Source: a virus
Length of the DNA stretch: 26,449 nt
Direction: 5' to 3' (one strand)
Virus record (IMG/VR): IMGVR_UViG_3300040815_000208
Location: 1 to 26,449 of that record
Below are positions 1 to 8,836 of the stretch, piece by piece. The stretch's first letter is position 1, and each line of letters opens with the position of its first letter. The translations under genes were made by a program, and so were the position numbers. The notes beneath the pieces are model-generated. The model did not search any database. It saw only the letters and a program-made list of their open reading frames with translations, and was not told where the DNA came from.

Positions 1-2451
1 CGGAAATGTAACTTTAACTTTTTCACTGAGTACATAACCGTCTGATTCGATAACTTTATCGTCCACGTTCATAATATAGTTGTTATTCAGTGCACTACTA
101 TTATCAGGCTGTGCATTGACTTTTAGTATACTAATCTTATCTCTAATGGTTTTGCCAGTGCGTGGATCAAATATTTTTAAATCTTTATCAAAGTAAAAAC
201 GTGTTTCAAGATAGCTTTCAAATAGATAGGCCAAGCTGCGATAGTTTACTGTGTAAGTGCTACCATCATTTGTAAATTTAAATATCCAACTAGCATCTCT
301 GTTAAGATTCTGCTCGTTACCTGCATAGTCTAAACTAAATGTATTACTTTGATCTAGGTTAGCACCTGTAATAATCTTCCATTCGCTGGTTGCATAATCA
401 TAGCGTAAGCCAAATGTTTTGTATGTTAAAACATTATCAACAATGGTTTGTCTAAGTGTGCTAGAAAGCACCGTGTTCCATGGAGCAATGACACTATCTA
501 ACACTGCATCACTTGGAATGTTTTCACTTAATGTCACAGGTCCAGCACCAGTTGAGAGATTGCCTGTTCCTTGGTTGATACCGTCATCGATAACTGAGCT
601 AATACCACTCCAAATATAATCTTTGGTATTTGCAGTTCCACTAGTACCTGTAATCAAATTGTTGTTAAGATCAAATACTTTACCAGCTGGTGCAGTAAAT
701 TTTACTAAACTTCCTTGCTTTACATACTTCAAATTACTTGAAGTAAAGTTTCCAATAGGTTGCGGAGCATCACTGGTTGCATTCTTAAAGAAACCTGTAC
801 ATGAACCGCTTGCTTGTGTACTACGGTTCCAATCAACATCTAATCCTGTTACAACAATAAATGGATAATTTTCCAAATAATAATGATAGGTTTCTTTGTT
901 TTGTATAATTGGTTCTAAATTTTTGCTGATAGTATTACTAATATCGCCTGCTGTTGTGAAGTTAAACACAAAGTTTTTAAGTACATCTTCTCTATAGAAA
1001 ATACCATCTTCTGCTACAATATTCGTGCTTGAATATTTGCCTGTTGTATCTCGTACATCTAGATATCTACTGACACCACTAGCAGTACGGTTGACTGCTT
1101 TGGATTTAATAATATTATTAAAGCTAGTGTATGGGAGAATTTGATAGTCTTCTCCTGTTATCATACGCTGTTGAGTGTAATATTGCTGCTGAGCTTTGAG
1201 CTTGATGTCGTTTAAATTTTCTCTAGCACTAGCATTTGCAACAGTATATTCAAGACTGAGAACAACCGTAAGTGTTTCTACCTGACTGCTATGACTGATG
1301 TAAGGAATATCTAGTGTAACGTTTGTAATATCTTGTGGTGTGATCTTGTAGGTGAAGCCATTGCCTACTCTAAAGTATGCACGGAAATTACCTGTTGGGA
1401 TGTTACTAAACACACCGTCACCAAAACTAAGGCCAACCTGATCTGCTGATCTACTGTTTACTGCAAATTGATTCTTACTATTATTCAAACTGTTGTAGAT
1501 TACATTTGTGCCGTTGATAGCAGGAACCTTAGTCCATTGCTCGCTTTCAAGGCCATTTTCATCAACACTGTAAAGCCACACATCGTTGTTATCAATATTA
1601 TTTGTATCAATTTCTACTACACGATTAGGCAAGCTCTCTGAAATATTGAAGTCAACTGTTTGTAACTGTCCTTGTTTAAAGTAAAAGAAAAAGCCATTGT
1701 TCACACTAGCAAATCCTTGACTGTCATTTTTATAAATGCAGTTTAGGGTATTGCCAGGCTGTGGGCTAACCTCATAAAGGAAGTTGGTTCCACTGTATGT
1801 GCCGTTTACAATTTCAAATCCAAAGGTGTTACCGCCAACATCAGACTCAAATGGATATACCCCAACTGTGTTAGGAACAATACTAATGTGATATTCGTCT
1901 GTAGGCACACCGACGACAGTTGTTCTTAATGCGGGTGTACCAAAACGCTGTGTTTTATCAAAACTTGCATTTAGAACAGTTGTAAACTGTTCTAAGAAAT
2001 CTGGGTTAGTATTGTCTCCCCAAAAGATTTGTGTATTTTGTAAGTTATTTCCATTACTGTCAATTACGTTTTCTGTAGTTTGTACAGCTTGTATTTTTAG
2101 TAACCCGCGAGCAATTTGTGCACGTTTAGGCTGATAGTTAAGCATCTTAGCAATACGGAGAATACTATCTCTACGCTCTGCTGTTTCTAAAAAGTTTTCT
2201 CTAGCGTTTAGATCTGCACGGAAGCTAAGGCTCTGTGCAATATAAGCAATGAGATCGATAAGTGCAATATATTCACTTGATTCAATATAGTCATTGAAAT
2301 CCTCAGGATAATAAGTCCTGAGATAGTCTATCATTGTTTTGCGAATAGTTTGAAAATCGTAGGCTTGGAAGTCTATCTCTCTAAATGTTTCGTAGACTTT
2401 AGTCCAATCTTCACTAGCAAATAGGTTACTTTGTCTTGTAGTATGGGCCAT
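1..2451 (-). CDS. gp6: Baseplate wedge subunit gp6 (3' end outside window)
   Basis: The frame is open from the ATG at 2451 to the left edge, 817 codons without a stop, so the C-terminus is missing. Gp6 forms the dimeric ring that links baseplate wedges and drives the hexagon-to-star change on infection. The N-terminal 110 residues carry the family signature: DFNDYIESSEYIALIDLIAY, then FRADLNARENFLETAERRDS and LRIAKMLNYQPKR. The rest is a long beta-rich body, already longer than T4 gp6 (660 residues), as I would expect for marine relatives. It is the last gene seen in the minus-strand baseplate operon, 53 bases after gp25. A late-promoter-like CATAAATA lies 26 bases before the start, so it probably also has its own late transcript. 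Family identity is firm; the extent beyond the edge is unknown. Confidence 0.93.
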   Translation of the reverse strand, partial: MAHTTRQSNLFASEDWTKVYETFREIDFQAYDFQTIRKTMIDYLRTYYPEDFNDYIESSEYIALIDLIAYIAQSLSFRADLNARENFLETAERRDSILRIAKMLNYQPKRAQIARGLLKIQAVQTTENVIDSNGNNLQNTQIFWGDNTNPDFLEQFTTVLNASFDKTQRFGTPALRTTVVGVPTDEYHISIVPNTVGVYPFESDVGGNTFGFEIVNGTYSGTNFLYEVSPQPGNTLNCIYKNDSQGFASVNNGFFFYFKQGQLQTVDFNISESLPNRVVEIDTNNIDNNDVWLYSVDENGLESEQWTKVPAINGTNVIYNSLNNSKNQFAVNSRSADQVGLSFGDGVFSNIPTGNFRAYFRVGNGFTYKITPQDITNVTLDIPYISHSSQVETLTVVLSLEYTVANASARENLNDIKLKAQQQYYTQQRMITGEDYQILPYTSFNNIIKSKAVNRTASGVSRYLDVRDTTGKYSSTNIVAEDGIFYREDVLKNFVFNFTTAGDISNTISKNLEPIIQNKETYHYYLENYPFIVVTGLDVDWNRSTQASGSCTGFFKNATSDAPQPIGNFTSSNLKYVKQGSLVKFTAPAGKVFDLNNNLITGTSGTANTKDYIWSGISSVIDDGINQGTGNLSTGAGPVTLSENIPSDAVLDSVIAPWNTVLSSTLRQTIVDNVLTYKTFGLRYDYATSEWKIITGANLDQSNTFSLDYAGNEQNLNRDASWIFKFTNDGSTYTVNYRSLAYLFESYLETRFYFDKDLKIFDPRTGKTIRDKISILKVNAQPDNSSALNNNYIMNVDDKVIESDGYVLSEKVKVTFP

Positions 2452-2476
2452 AGTTATACCATTCCAATTCTAAATG

Positions 2477-2484
2477 TATTTATG
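2477..2484 (-). promoter_or_regulatory. Late-promoter-like octamer upstream of gp6
   Basis: The minus strand reads CATAAATA, one mismatch from the T4 late promoter consensus TATAAATA. It ends 26 bases before the gp6 ATG, in the only sizeable gap between gp25 and gp6. The octamer and spacing are seen directly; use by gp55-RNA polymerase is inferred. Confidence 0.5.
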
Positions 2485-2504
2485 GCTTTTAAAATATACT
2501 ACTT

Positions 2505-2900
2505 TTATAAAGTCGTTGCTGTTGCGTTTAGCAGTCCATCAGCGTTTAAGAAACGTACAAGCATGGTTTCTGATTGGTTTTGCTGTACATAAAGCAGACT
2601 TACTTGTGCACCTATGCCATTCCCTTGTGGTAATTCATCTATAATAAGTTCTTGTAGCTCTACCCTAGGATCACTTTCTATTACTGCCTGTATTTCTTCA
2701 AGTAAAAGATTTTTTGTTTCCTCAGTGAGAGGTTCCATAATAAGATCGTGAATGCTAGTACCAAAATTAGGATTACTTAATTTTTCGCCTCTGCGAATTC
2801 CAAAATGATTGAGCAAGTCACGTTTGATCAACTCGATATCTTCAAGCCTTACACTATCAAATGTGCTTCTTAATGTGCTATATCCTTTATACAGTGCCAT
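2505..2900 (-). CDS. gp25: Baseplate wedge subunit gp25 (lysozyme-like fold)
   Basis: Gp25 is the small baseplate wedge protein that nucleates sheath assembly; homologues (TssE, gpW) occur in all contractile injection systems. The signature is a central FGIRRGEKLSNPNFGTSIHD followed by IMEPLTEETKNLL and a C-terminal half with VIESDPRVELQEL. I chose the ATG at 2900 (protein begins MALYKGYSTLRS): it gives 131 residues against 132 in T4, and lies 7 bases after the gp5 stop. The same frame is open back to an ATG at 2948, which would add 16 residues and overlap gp5 by 41 bases; I think this is less likely. It follows gp5 in the minus-strand operon. Confidence 0.9.
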   Translation of the reverse strand: MALYKGYSTLRSTFDSVRLEDIELIKRDLLNHFGIRRGEKLSNPNFGTSIHDLIMEPLTEETKNLLLEEIQAVIESDPRVELQELIIDELPQGNGIGAQVSLLYVQQNQSETMLVRFLNADGLLNATATTL

Positions 2901-2907
2901 GACGTAT

Positions 2908-5403
2908 TTACTTATATCCTCTGCGTCTTGCTTCTCTAAGTAGCGCACCTTTGCTAAGTCCGGTTTCTGCTTTTAGTTTAGCAATATAAGCTCGTCTGTC
3001 TCTAGCGTTTTGCGCGGCTCTTTTATTTGACTCGTCGAGCTGTCTTCTACGTTCTTCGCTCATTGATCTAGTAGTACTGCCGCCTCCTGTGACTGTTTCA
3101 GTGGTCGTACTAGTTCCTGTTGATGTTTGTGTTACTGTAGTTGTGGTTTGATTAACTCCGGGAGTTTTTGTTACCACAGTACCAGTTACAGACTTATCGC
3201 CAGTAAAGTTATCATACCAGCCGTCGCTGTAACCTAAGCCGCCATCAGTATCACTTTGTACATTTGCACTAACACCTGTTTGGAAATAGTCGTCATAATA
3301 ACTAGTCATATCATTGTTATCTGGTACTATAGTTGTACCTGGAATAGGACGAGGGTCGATATAATTGCCTTCTCTGTATTCGGCTGCAATCTCCCCGGCA
3401 CCGCTTGCCCAACTAACCATTGTCATTCCTGCGATTGTATCCACATCGTCGTCTTCATCAAGTGCGCCATAACTATAAGCATCTTGCATGCTGTTAAATG
3501 CATCTGCGTAGAACATATTTTCTTGTGTAAATTCACTAGTTAAAAATGCTACCGCGCTGTCTATGCCGTCTTTACCTGTCCATAGTTTGTCATCGGTCAA
3601 CTGTCCATTGAAAAATGCTTCAGGCCTTACAAACCCATTCTTCTGCAGATTCTCTACTGTTGCTCCGTACTTGCCTAATGCGCCTGTAAGAGAATTAGTG
3701 AAGTTGTGTACACCATTGCTACCAGCTAGTGTTGCGGCGCCTGCTGCAAGATTTCTAGTTACTTTTGGATCTAATTTACCAAGCGCAACATTTGCAATGT
3801 TTTCTTTGGCAATTACAGTAGCTGGTATCTTTTTATCGTTAGTTAGATTTTTAACACGGTCAATGCCAGTAGTCTTTTTCTTAGATACACTTTTGGGTAT
3901 AGCAGGATTGAGTGCTGCGCCTCCTTTAATATCATCAATGTCAACCGCTGTATATACTGTTTCTTGAGTAGTGGTTTGATGCTCAACATATGGCTCGTGT
4001 GTTGGCACACGATCAACACTAGTGCGTAAGTCTTTGTTGGCGTCCCAAAATCCCTTTGCATTTGGTTGTGTATCTTTTTTATCTGTTTGTGCTGCTTTGT
4101 TCTGCTTACTTGCGGCAGCCGCTGGACTTTGTAGTGCAACACAACTACCTTGAATTGCGATAACACTTGCGGCTTTAATATTCATCATCGATCCTGCTTG
4201 GATATTAACTCCGCTACCACTTTTAACGTGCACGCCTGCTCCCCCATAAACAAAAGCAGAACCTTTGTCGCTGTAAAGATTTACCATACCTACACCTTCT
4301 AAATGTAAGTTAGCACCTGCTACCATTTGTATAGTTGAGCCTGCATGAAACTTCATACTACCATCTGTATGGAAGTTCATACTCTGACTACGTAGATTTA
4401 TATTAGTTTTGCTGTATACATCTACTTGTCCTAGACTGTCCATTTGTATCCATGCAGTACCTTTGCTGTTGCCGATATAAATTAAATCTTCAGTATCGTG
4501 TAAGAGTATCTGGTGTCCGGCGGCTGTACGGAAACGCATAAGGTTGTTATTACCTTCCATATCGCCATCATCTAAAACTAACGCATGACCTTTAGCTCGA
4601 GCATACCTACCTTCAACTGCACTTGCTTGTGATTCATTTAAATCTCCGCCTGCTGCTAGAGTTTGGTTAATGTTAGTTTGTTCTATCTTAGTACCGCCTT
4701 GAAGGATCCTGCGACCCTTGGTACTAATACCAATAACCTCACTGGGTGTTTCTCTTGTGTAACTACTTGTGGTTAAACCTCTAATTTCATCTTGGTCTAG
4801 TCCTTGATTTTTTAAAACTCTAGCAGTGTTTGTATCAAGTGCTCGTTTTGGTGTTAGAAAGTTGCTTAGTTTACCAACATCATTATCTGTGTCGTTGAAC
4901 TCGAGTGTTGGTGCTTTTGTATGTCTAACCAGATCCGGGTTCTTCGTAAAGTTTGTGCTTGCACTGCTCTCCGGTACACTTTGTACCATATAGATATCTG
5001 GTGCACACGCAAACCAAAATCCATCAGCGCCACGTCCTTCTGGAAACACGCATAAAACTCTTGTGCCAACATCTGGCGCAGGAAACATAATGCCACTAGT
5101 GTTTTTTACAGCTTCTAGGTTATCGCCGCTTTTGTCTAAAGTTTTTCCAAGTGCGTTTGTTTGTGTAGTTCTACTGTAAAAGGGAGTTGCATATTTTACA
5201 CTGCGCCATTGTGTCTTATCATCTTCTCTAGCTTGGTCACTGAAAGTAGGCACAAACACCATAATGGTGCCACTACGTGTTGGATGGCTGTTTACTTTAA
5301 CTACACCTATAACAACACCTTTATCTTCGCGGATACCTCTAACTTCTTCTGTTTTAAAGTCTCTATCGCCGCCTTTAGAGCCGCCTCTGATGTTAGTTGG
5401 CAT
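2908..5403 (-). CDS. gp5: Baseplate central hub / spike protein gp5, without a T4-type lysozyme domain
   Basis: This 831-residue protein is the trimeric spike and hub that pierces the outer membrane. Residues about 25-140 form the OB-fold-like N-terminal domain (GVVIGVVKVNSHPTRSG, then FPAPDVGTRVLCVFPEG). Residues about 260-430 are the repetitive triple-stranded beta-helix, rich in short strands such as GVHVKSGSGVNIQAG. T4 gp5 has a lysozyme domain between these; here residues 145-260 contain nothing resembling it. A later domain at about 560-690 (GKYGATVENLQKNGF, WTGKDGIDSAVAFL) matches a domain I recall from marine phage gp5 proteins. A Thr-rich stretch at 740-779 ends in TGGGSTTR, followed by a basic helical tail. 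AGGAG lies before the ATG, with gp25 7 bases downstream. Identity as gp5 is strong; the role of the C-terminal domains is unknown. Confidence 0.88.
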   Translation of the reverse strand: MPTNIRGGSKGGDRDFKTEEVRGIREDKGVVIGVVKVNSHPTRSGTIMVFVPTFSDQAREDDKTQWRSVKYATPFYSRTTQTNALGKTLDKSGDNLEAVKNTSGIMFPAPDVGTRVLCVFPEGRGADGFWFACAPDIYMVQSVPESSASTNFTKNPDLVRHTKAPTLEFNDTDNDVGKLSNFLTPKRALDTNTARVLKNQGLDQDEIRGLTTSSYTRETPSEVIGISTKGRRILQGGTKIEQTNINQTLAAGGDLNESQASAVEGRYARAKGHALVLDDGDMEGNNNLMRFRTAAGHQILLHDTEDLIYIGNSKGTAWIQMDSLGQVDVYSKTNINLRSQSMNFHTDGSMKFHAGSTIQMVAGANLHLEGVGMVNLYSDKGSAFVYGGAGVHVKSGSGVNIQAGSMMNIKAASVIAIQGSCVALQSPAAAASKQNKAAQTDKKDTQPNAKGFWDANKDLRTSVDRVPTHEPYVEHQTTTQETVYTAVDIDDIKGGAALNPAIPKSVSKKKTTGIDRVKNLTNDKKIPATVIAKENIANVALGKLDPKVTRNLAAGAATLAGSNGVHNFTNSLTGALGKYGATVENLQKNGFVRPEAFFNGQLTDDKLWTGKDGIDSAVAFLTSEFTQENMFYADAFNSMQDAYSYGALDEDDDVDTIAGMTMVSWASGAGEIAAEYREGNYIDPRPIPGTTIVPDNNDMTSYYDDYFQTGVSANVQSDTDGGLGYSDGWYDNFTGDKSVTGTVVTKTPGVNQTTTTVTQTSTGTSTTTETVTGGGSTTRSMSEERRRQLDESNKRAAQNARDRRAYIAKLKAETGLSKGALLREARRRGYK

Positions 5404-5421
5404 TAACTTCTCCTATTTACT

Positions 5422-8400
5422 TTACGCAATTCTAGTAGTGGTACCATCAGCTTCAGTTCTAATTACTGTTCCGTCCGCAAGTCTAGTTGTGCTGCCGCCA
5501 CCTGTTCTTATTTCTATGTTTTGTGTGAAAGTCCTCTGTTGTGGAGTATCTGCTGCAACAACATCAACTGCTGGCACAACAGGAAACTCTTGTAGAGGTG
5601 TTTGTTGTATTTCTTGTATATCAAAAGGAATACCAGTGCCTTCGTCTTGTAGCTCTTGAGGAGCTAATTGATCAAGCTCGGCGCCAATTTTTGGAACAGT
5701 ATTTGTTGCAATACTAGTTATAGAACTTTGCGCTGCACTAGATAGTTTTGCGGCAAGTCCGCTTAAGGGTAGATTGTTTCTACCACCTAGCAAACTAAGT
5801 AAGAATTGTTTTTGATCATCCTGTGCTTTTTGCCTGCGTTCTGAATTCTTCAGTGCTTCTTTACTACGAGCAATCTTGCCATTTACAGGTTGCATCTTGG
5901 CTCTAACACCACGAAGTTGTTGTCTAAATATACCTCCACTAAAGGTATTACTTACTTTAATAATCTGATAAACTCCGCTAAACTCTGCTGTGCCATACTT
6001 CTTATTAACATTAGGATCTGCAAATCCTGTTAAGTCATCATAGTCTGTTGGAGTTTTGAAATTCAATTGAACATAAGGAGGCGTTAGGTCATAGTTAATA
6101 GTTCCGTCTGGCATAAATGGTACACTATAAACTTTGCCTTGGTTTCCCTGTGGTTGGAAGAATCCATCTCCTGTGGGCAAGAAAGCAGGATCTCCTATAA
6201 TACTAAAATCACACTGAATCAAATCTGTACCATCATTAAGAATAGTACCCATTAAGTCTTTTGCACGTTTATCCTCTACAGTTTCATCATCTGCAACGGT
6301 CTGTCCTTGATTACTTTGTGGAGTGTCTTTTGTTTGCGGACTTATTGTATTTGGAGTTTTGTCATTCTCAGGATTACCAGTACCTAGAGTTACTGCTTGA
6401 TAGTAAGCCATGTTGAAATCAAGTTTAAGATCAAGTACATGCTTGTTCTGACCGGTGAAGATATAGTCATAAATTTTGTGTACACCTTCGCCTTTTGGTT
6501 TACTTTTGGGTGCCCATGGGTAATCATTGTAGAACACACCATTGGTTTGCACTGTCCATGTTATTTCAAATTTGTATCTACCTTGTTTTTTGTCCCAACC
6601 TAAGCAGTCAGTAATCTGAGGTACAACCTTAAACCATTTGATTGGTTTGTCTAACTGTTCTTTATTCGCTGCACTTTTTTGTAGATCACTTATAATATTT
6701 TCTTTTACATAAGAGCTAGCAACAATTATATAGTTTATTAAATTTATAACACTAGTACCGGCATTAATCTTGAACAGCTTTTTATTTTTTACAAGATTAA
6801 TTTTGCCTTTCATCACGCTACCATACTGCTGGTAAACGTTTTTAGTTTTTTGTGTGGTGTTCAGTGCATCTATTCTTTCGCCAACTAGTTTAGCATCTAG
6901 TATGCTGTCTGCAATATCAAACTTCCAAACTTCAGCAAGATTAGAACTGGGTTCTACCACACGATCTTTTTTGGTTTTTGGATCTTTGATAGTTTTTCTT
7001 TGAGTCTGTGCTTTGAAATGGTTATTAATAGCCTCAGGTAAACTGATTGCTTTTTCCCCTAGTACATCTCTGGTTTCTTCGTAAAATCCTAAACCGTTGG
7101 CAGCTTCATCGTCATCGATTCTAATAGTTTCAGTTGTAACTGCTTGTGCGGCACCTTTTAGAACATCTCCAACTGATCCTGCGCTTACCTGGACGTTCAC
7201 AGGTATAGTACTGCGTAAGGAACTGAATACATCATGGTGGTAAGGTATAGCTGTTATTCTATACTGTGTTCCTGTTGTATCAACGCTAAACTTTATGCTG
7301 GTAATCTTGATAGGGACGTATTTTGGCTTGGCGATATTTTGACTTGGCTTACCAAATTCGTCATATCCCTTAAATTTAATTTCCATTAGATAAGGGGTAT
7401 TGGTATAACTCTGATCTTCTTCTAGACTTTGTTCGCTCTGCTTCTTTAGTCGTTCGAGTAGCGTACACCCATTTGGCTCTGAGATCATAAATTTTATGTT
7501 GATGGCATTTGTGTTTCCTGTCCTAGTACTAGGGTTAGGTCCGATGTTGTCAAATGTAACATCATCTATAAAAAATTCTGTGTTACTGAATTCGCTAGCA
7601 AGTTCTGGATCATTCCCTACGCCACCATTACGCATTAATAAAAACTTAGGTGCTTGTGCTACTGTTTTAGGGGCCTTAAGCATTCTTACATACTCCTTAG
7701 GAGTAAGCATATACAGTGCTATATTATAGGTATAGCTTCCAAAGTTGTCTAGTTCATTTTGTCTTGGATTAATTTCTACAGTAAGATCAGCTTCTAACCC
7801 ACTAGCTTTTTTCTTTGCACTTTGAGCACTTGCGGTTTTTTGCGACTTTGTTATAGCATTTTTATCTTTTGCTGTAGCACTTGCTGGTTTTTCGCTTAAT
7901 TCAACAGCTCCGCTATCGCTATCTCCAAGGGGATCATCGTTTGGATCTAGATCTGCTTCCTGACCTGATGCTGTTTTTGTTGTTGGGGTGCCTGCAAATT
8001 CGCCGCCTTCACCGCCTATCTGTATAGGAGTGCCGCCACCAGATTCTTCTTCATTAATAGAAAAATCCTCATTGCCAAAGTCATCAAAATCGTTTGTAGC
8101 CAATGAATCGTCTTGGAAAAACGCTACCTCTTCTGCATCATCAGCAAGGAAATCGTCGTCGTCAGCAAAGAAACTATCATTACTAAATCCAGCATCTTCG
8201 GCAGCAAAGTCATCTAGCTCAGTACCAAAATCCTCATTACCAAAGTTGTCTAACTCATCATTAAAAAATGCATCATTACTAAATCCAGCATCTTCGGCAG
8301 CAAAGTCATCTAGCTCAGTATCTGTTTCTGTAGCTACTACTGGTTCGTTAGGCTCGCTGTCAAAATTCAAACCAAATTGTTCTAACTGTCCTTGATTAGG

Positions 8401-8529
8401 GCTGCCGTCAACATCATTTATAGCGTAGTTGTCTAGTTCGCCAGATTGTTCAGCTTCGTCAATAACATCTTGAGGAATATCTTTAAATGGCACACGTCTA
8501 CTAATAAAGTCTTGTAACCTTGTTGCCAT
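5422..8529 (-). CDS. Large baseplate-region structural protein with acidic N-terminal repeats
   Basis: This 1035-residue protein lies between gp53 and gp5, starting one base after the gp53 stop. Residues 1-28 form a short head. Residues 30-160 are very acidic and built from ELDNF/ELDDF-type repeats, including two near-identical copies of ELDDFAAEDAGFSND at 72-86 and 104-118. Residues 161-258 are a Ser/Ala/Lys linker. From residue 258 (NELDNFGSYTYNIALYML) the main beta-rich domain begins; it resembles structural proteins found here in marine T4-like phages. The C-terminus carries TGGGSTTR (1009-1016), also found in gp5, followed by two ADGT repeats. The position suggests a hub or wedge accessory part, possibly filling a gp27-like role, but I see no diagnostic gp27 motif. 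That it is a virion component is likely; its exact function is unknown. Confidence 0.75.
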   Translation of the reverse strand: MATRLQDFISRRVPFKDIPQDVIDEAEQSGELDNYAINDVDGSPNQGQLEQFGLNFDSEPNEPVVATETDTELDDFAAEDAGFSNDAFFNDELDNFGNEDFGTELDDFAAEDAGFSNDSFFADDDDFLADDAEEVAFFQDDSLATNDFDDFGNEDFSINEEESGGGTPIQIGGEGGEFAGTPTTKTASGQEADLDPNDDPLGDSDSGAVELSEKPASATAKDKNAITKSQKTASAQSAKKKASGLEADLTVEINPRQNELDNFGSYTYNIALYMLTPKEYVRMLKAPKTVAQAPKFLLMRNGGVGNDPELASEFSNTEFFIDDVTFDNIGPNPSTRTGNTNAINIKFMISEPNGCTLLERLKKQSEQSLEEDQSYTNTPYLMEIKFKGYDEFGKPSQNIAKPKYVPIKITSIKFSVDTTGTQYRITAIPYHHDVFSSLRSTIPVNVQVSAGSVGDVLKGAAQAVTTETIRIDDDEAANGLGFYEETRDVLGEKAISLPEAINNHFKAQTQRKTIKDPKTKKDRVVEPSSNLAEVWKFDIADSILDAKLVGERIDALNTTQKTKNVYQQYGSVMKGKINLVKNKKLFKINAGTSVINLINYIIVASSYVKENIISDLQKSAANKEQLDKPIKWFKVVPQITDCLGWDKKQGRYKFEITWTVQTNGVFYNDYPWAPKSKPKGEGVHKIYDYIFTGQNKHVLDLKLDFNMAYYQAVTLGTGNPENDKTPNTISPQTKDTPQSNQGQTVADDETVEDKRAKDLMGTILNDGTDLIQCDFSIIGDPAFLPTGDGFFQPQGNQGKVYSVPFMPDGTINYDLTPPYVQLNFKTPTDYDDLTGFADPNVNKKYGTAEFSGVYQIIKVSNTFSGGIFRQQLRGVRAKMQPVNGKIARSKEALKNSERRQKAQDDQKQFLLSLLGGRNNLPLSGLAAKLSSAAQSSITSIATNTVPKIGAELDQLAPQELQDEGTGIPFDIQEIQQTPLQEFPVVPAVDVVAADTPQQRTFTQNIEIRTGGGSTTRLADGTVIRTEADGTTTRIA
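8176..8224 (-). repeat. 49-base perfect direct repeat, copy A
   Basis: This segment is identical over 49 bases to 8272-8320, giving a 96-base (32-codon) period inside the acidic repeat region of the large structural protein. The period is a multiple of three, so gaining or losing a unit keeps the reading frame. Confidence 0.9.
8272..8320 (-). repeat. 49-base perfect direct repeat, copy B
   Basis: Identical partner of 8176-8224. Flanking bases differ on both sides, so the perfect match ends here. It encodes the first copy (residues 72-86) of the ELDDFAAEDAGFSND element. Confidence 0.9.
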
Positions 8530-8530
8530 T

Positions 8531-8836
8531 TTAGATTCCTAGTGCTTGTTCAAGTGCAGTCTGCTTTGGTATATAAATTTTCAATCCAGGTTTAAAGTCA
8601 AAGATAGGGTCTTGAATAGCGTTTGGATTACGTGCTTGGAACACCCACCATAAGTTTGGATTGTTGTATAAGTCATTTGCTAGTAGATCAGGACGATATT
8701 GGTAGGTCTTAGTAATTGTATAGATCACATCGTCATCTTGTACTGGGACAGGACGATTGGTCATTATATCTAAGTAGTCGCCATACATTTCTGTAAGTGC
8801 ATAAGGACTATCTTGAGTATAATCTACTGTTGCCAT
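8531..8836 (-). CDS. gp53: Baseplate wedge subunit gp53
   Basis: This 101-residue protein joins the inner baseplate wedge, helping to attach wedges to the hub. The signature is in the second half: TKTYQYRPDLLANDLYNNPN, then LWWVFQARNPNAIQDPIFDF and a closing GLKIYIPKQ, the LysM-like fold of the gp53 family. T4 gp53 is about 196 residues, so this is the short form. The ATG overlaps the gp48 stop by one base (TAATG), and the next gene begins one base after its own stop, so the three genes are almost certainly translationally coupled. Identification is firm from the motif and position. Confidence 0.9.
   Translation of the reverse strand: MATVDYTQDSPYALTEMYGDYLDIMTNRPVPVQDDDVIYTITKTYQYRPDLLANDLYNNPNLWWVFQARNPNAIQDPIFDFKPGLKIYIPKQTALEQALGI

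Noticed and set aside
419-868. Two short plus-strand open frames inside gp6
   Set aside because: They lie antisense to the clearly coding gp6 frame and show no protein family pattern.
7988-8395. Plus-strand 135-codon Ser/Pro-rich open frame
   Set aside because: It is the antisense shadow of the acidic repeat region of the large structural protein and has no ribosome binding site or family resemblance.
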